From Emydura subglobosa (lineage: Eukaryota > Chordata > Testudines > Chelidae): a DNA stretch of 64,000 bases. Shown one piece after another: positions 63,270-64,000 of this stretch. Positions within the stretch are counted from its first letter, which is position 1. Each line of letters starts with the position of its first letter. The stretch is taken from positions 5,270,624-5,334,623 of the forward strand of contig ML679963.1 of the NCBI GenBank assembly GCA_007922225.1, written 5' to 3'. Position numbers and translations under genes: made by a program. The notes beneath the pieces are model-generated. The model made no database searches. It saw only the letters and a program-made list of their open reading frames with translations, and was not told where the DNA came from.

Positions 63270-63697
63270 ATGGACAGACATCTTTGACATGAACAGCAAG
63301 TTCATCTCTCTCCTTATGTACTAAAGATGGGCTCATACTGAAGCCTTTCCATACTTCTGTAGCATATGATATGTTTTATTAAACAAAGAAAAGGAAAACC
63401 ATTATAATAAAAATCTAACGTATTTTTATAATAAAATCTATTACCAGGAGTAACTCTTTCGCCGTAGAATCAAAAAAGAATATAGATACATGTTTCAGCT
63501 AAATACCTTCACTTGAATATCAAGGTTCTCAAGCATTTCAGCTTGGGTTCATCTCTAGTAAGAAGCTTTGCTTTGCAATTCTAATATGTTTATCTTTGCA
63601 ATGTCGAAACACATTATGGAGAATTCTGTCCTCAGATAAGCACATACAATTCATACGGATTCTAATACATAGGCACCTATGAAGACAATTTCTTCTG

Positions 63698-63812
63698 TGG
63701 GCCTAATTCTCTTCTTATACTAGTCTTACCTTTGTGTAACTCCACTGATGCAGGCTTTACACAAGGAGTAACTCCTTATTCATACTAGTGTAACTGAAAT
63801 CAGAATCAGGCC
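63698..63812. repeat. Foldback element with GGGCCTAATTCT ends
   Basis: GGGCCTAATTCT at the left and AGAATCAGGCCC at the right are inverted ends, with GTGTAACTCCACTGATGCAG in the middle and ACACAAGGAGTAACTCC on the right. Confidence 0.6.
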
Positions 63813-64000
63813 CTCTGTCTTCTGCTTAACAATTCTCCATCTTTATTAACAGCCTAGGTTTCCCTAATTATTTAAATCAAATCACCTTGCTTATATTGCA
63901 TGATCTTTCTTTAATATTACAATTCTTTCAGGGTTTTAATATAAAAGACAAATTAAATTAAACTCCACAGCAGGGAAAAAACCCAAGTCCTTGGAAACCT

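Overview
The window is vertebrate nuclear DNA with no bacterial-style gene density. The repeats point to a sauropsid, most likely a turtle. They include a degenerate CR1 LINE with the usual terminal motif, many tRNA-derived MIR/CORE-like SINEs with a CR1/L2-like tail, several short inverted-repeat DNA transposons whose ends read G(G)TCTACACT, and palindromic foldback elements built around CATTGAAGTCAATG. The turtle assignment rests on remembered repeat families and is an inference; a crocodilian is the main alternative.

Only one protein-coding gene is supported. Two exons on the minus strand (59177-59344 and 27137-27285) have good splice sites and compatible phase. Together they encode a C-terminus I recognise as BCAS3 (Rudhira), a beta-propeller/PROPPIN-type protein. 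About 32 kb of intron separates them. The upstream part of the gene lies beyond position 64000, and its 3' UTR probably ends near 26.36 kb.

Layout. 1-10.96 kb is a GC- and CpG-rich domain with no recognisable exon. It contains homopolymer and dinucleotide runs, a 38-bp tandem repeat, an inverted TAATCT/AGATTA cluster and an E-box/CCAAT module at its right edge. 11-26.35 kb is ordinary intergenic DNA with SINE, foldback and MITE copies. 26.36-27.14 kb is the likely BCAS3 3' UTR. 27.29-59.18 kb is the last BCAS3 intron; it holds the CR1 copy, nested transposons, a mariner-like MITE and a convergent pair of CTCF-like sites. 59.35-64 kb is the preceding intron.

In amniotes BCAS3 is followed by TBX2 and TBX4 in the same orientation. 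The CpG-rich domain is therefore best read as the upstream flank of TBX2, whose first exon should lie just off the left edge. The window would then hold the BCAS3-TBX2 intergenic region, where TBX2 regulatory DNA is expected. No TBX2 coding sequence is visible here.
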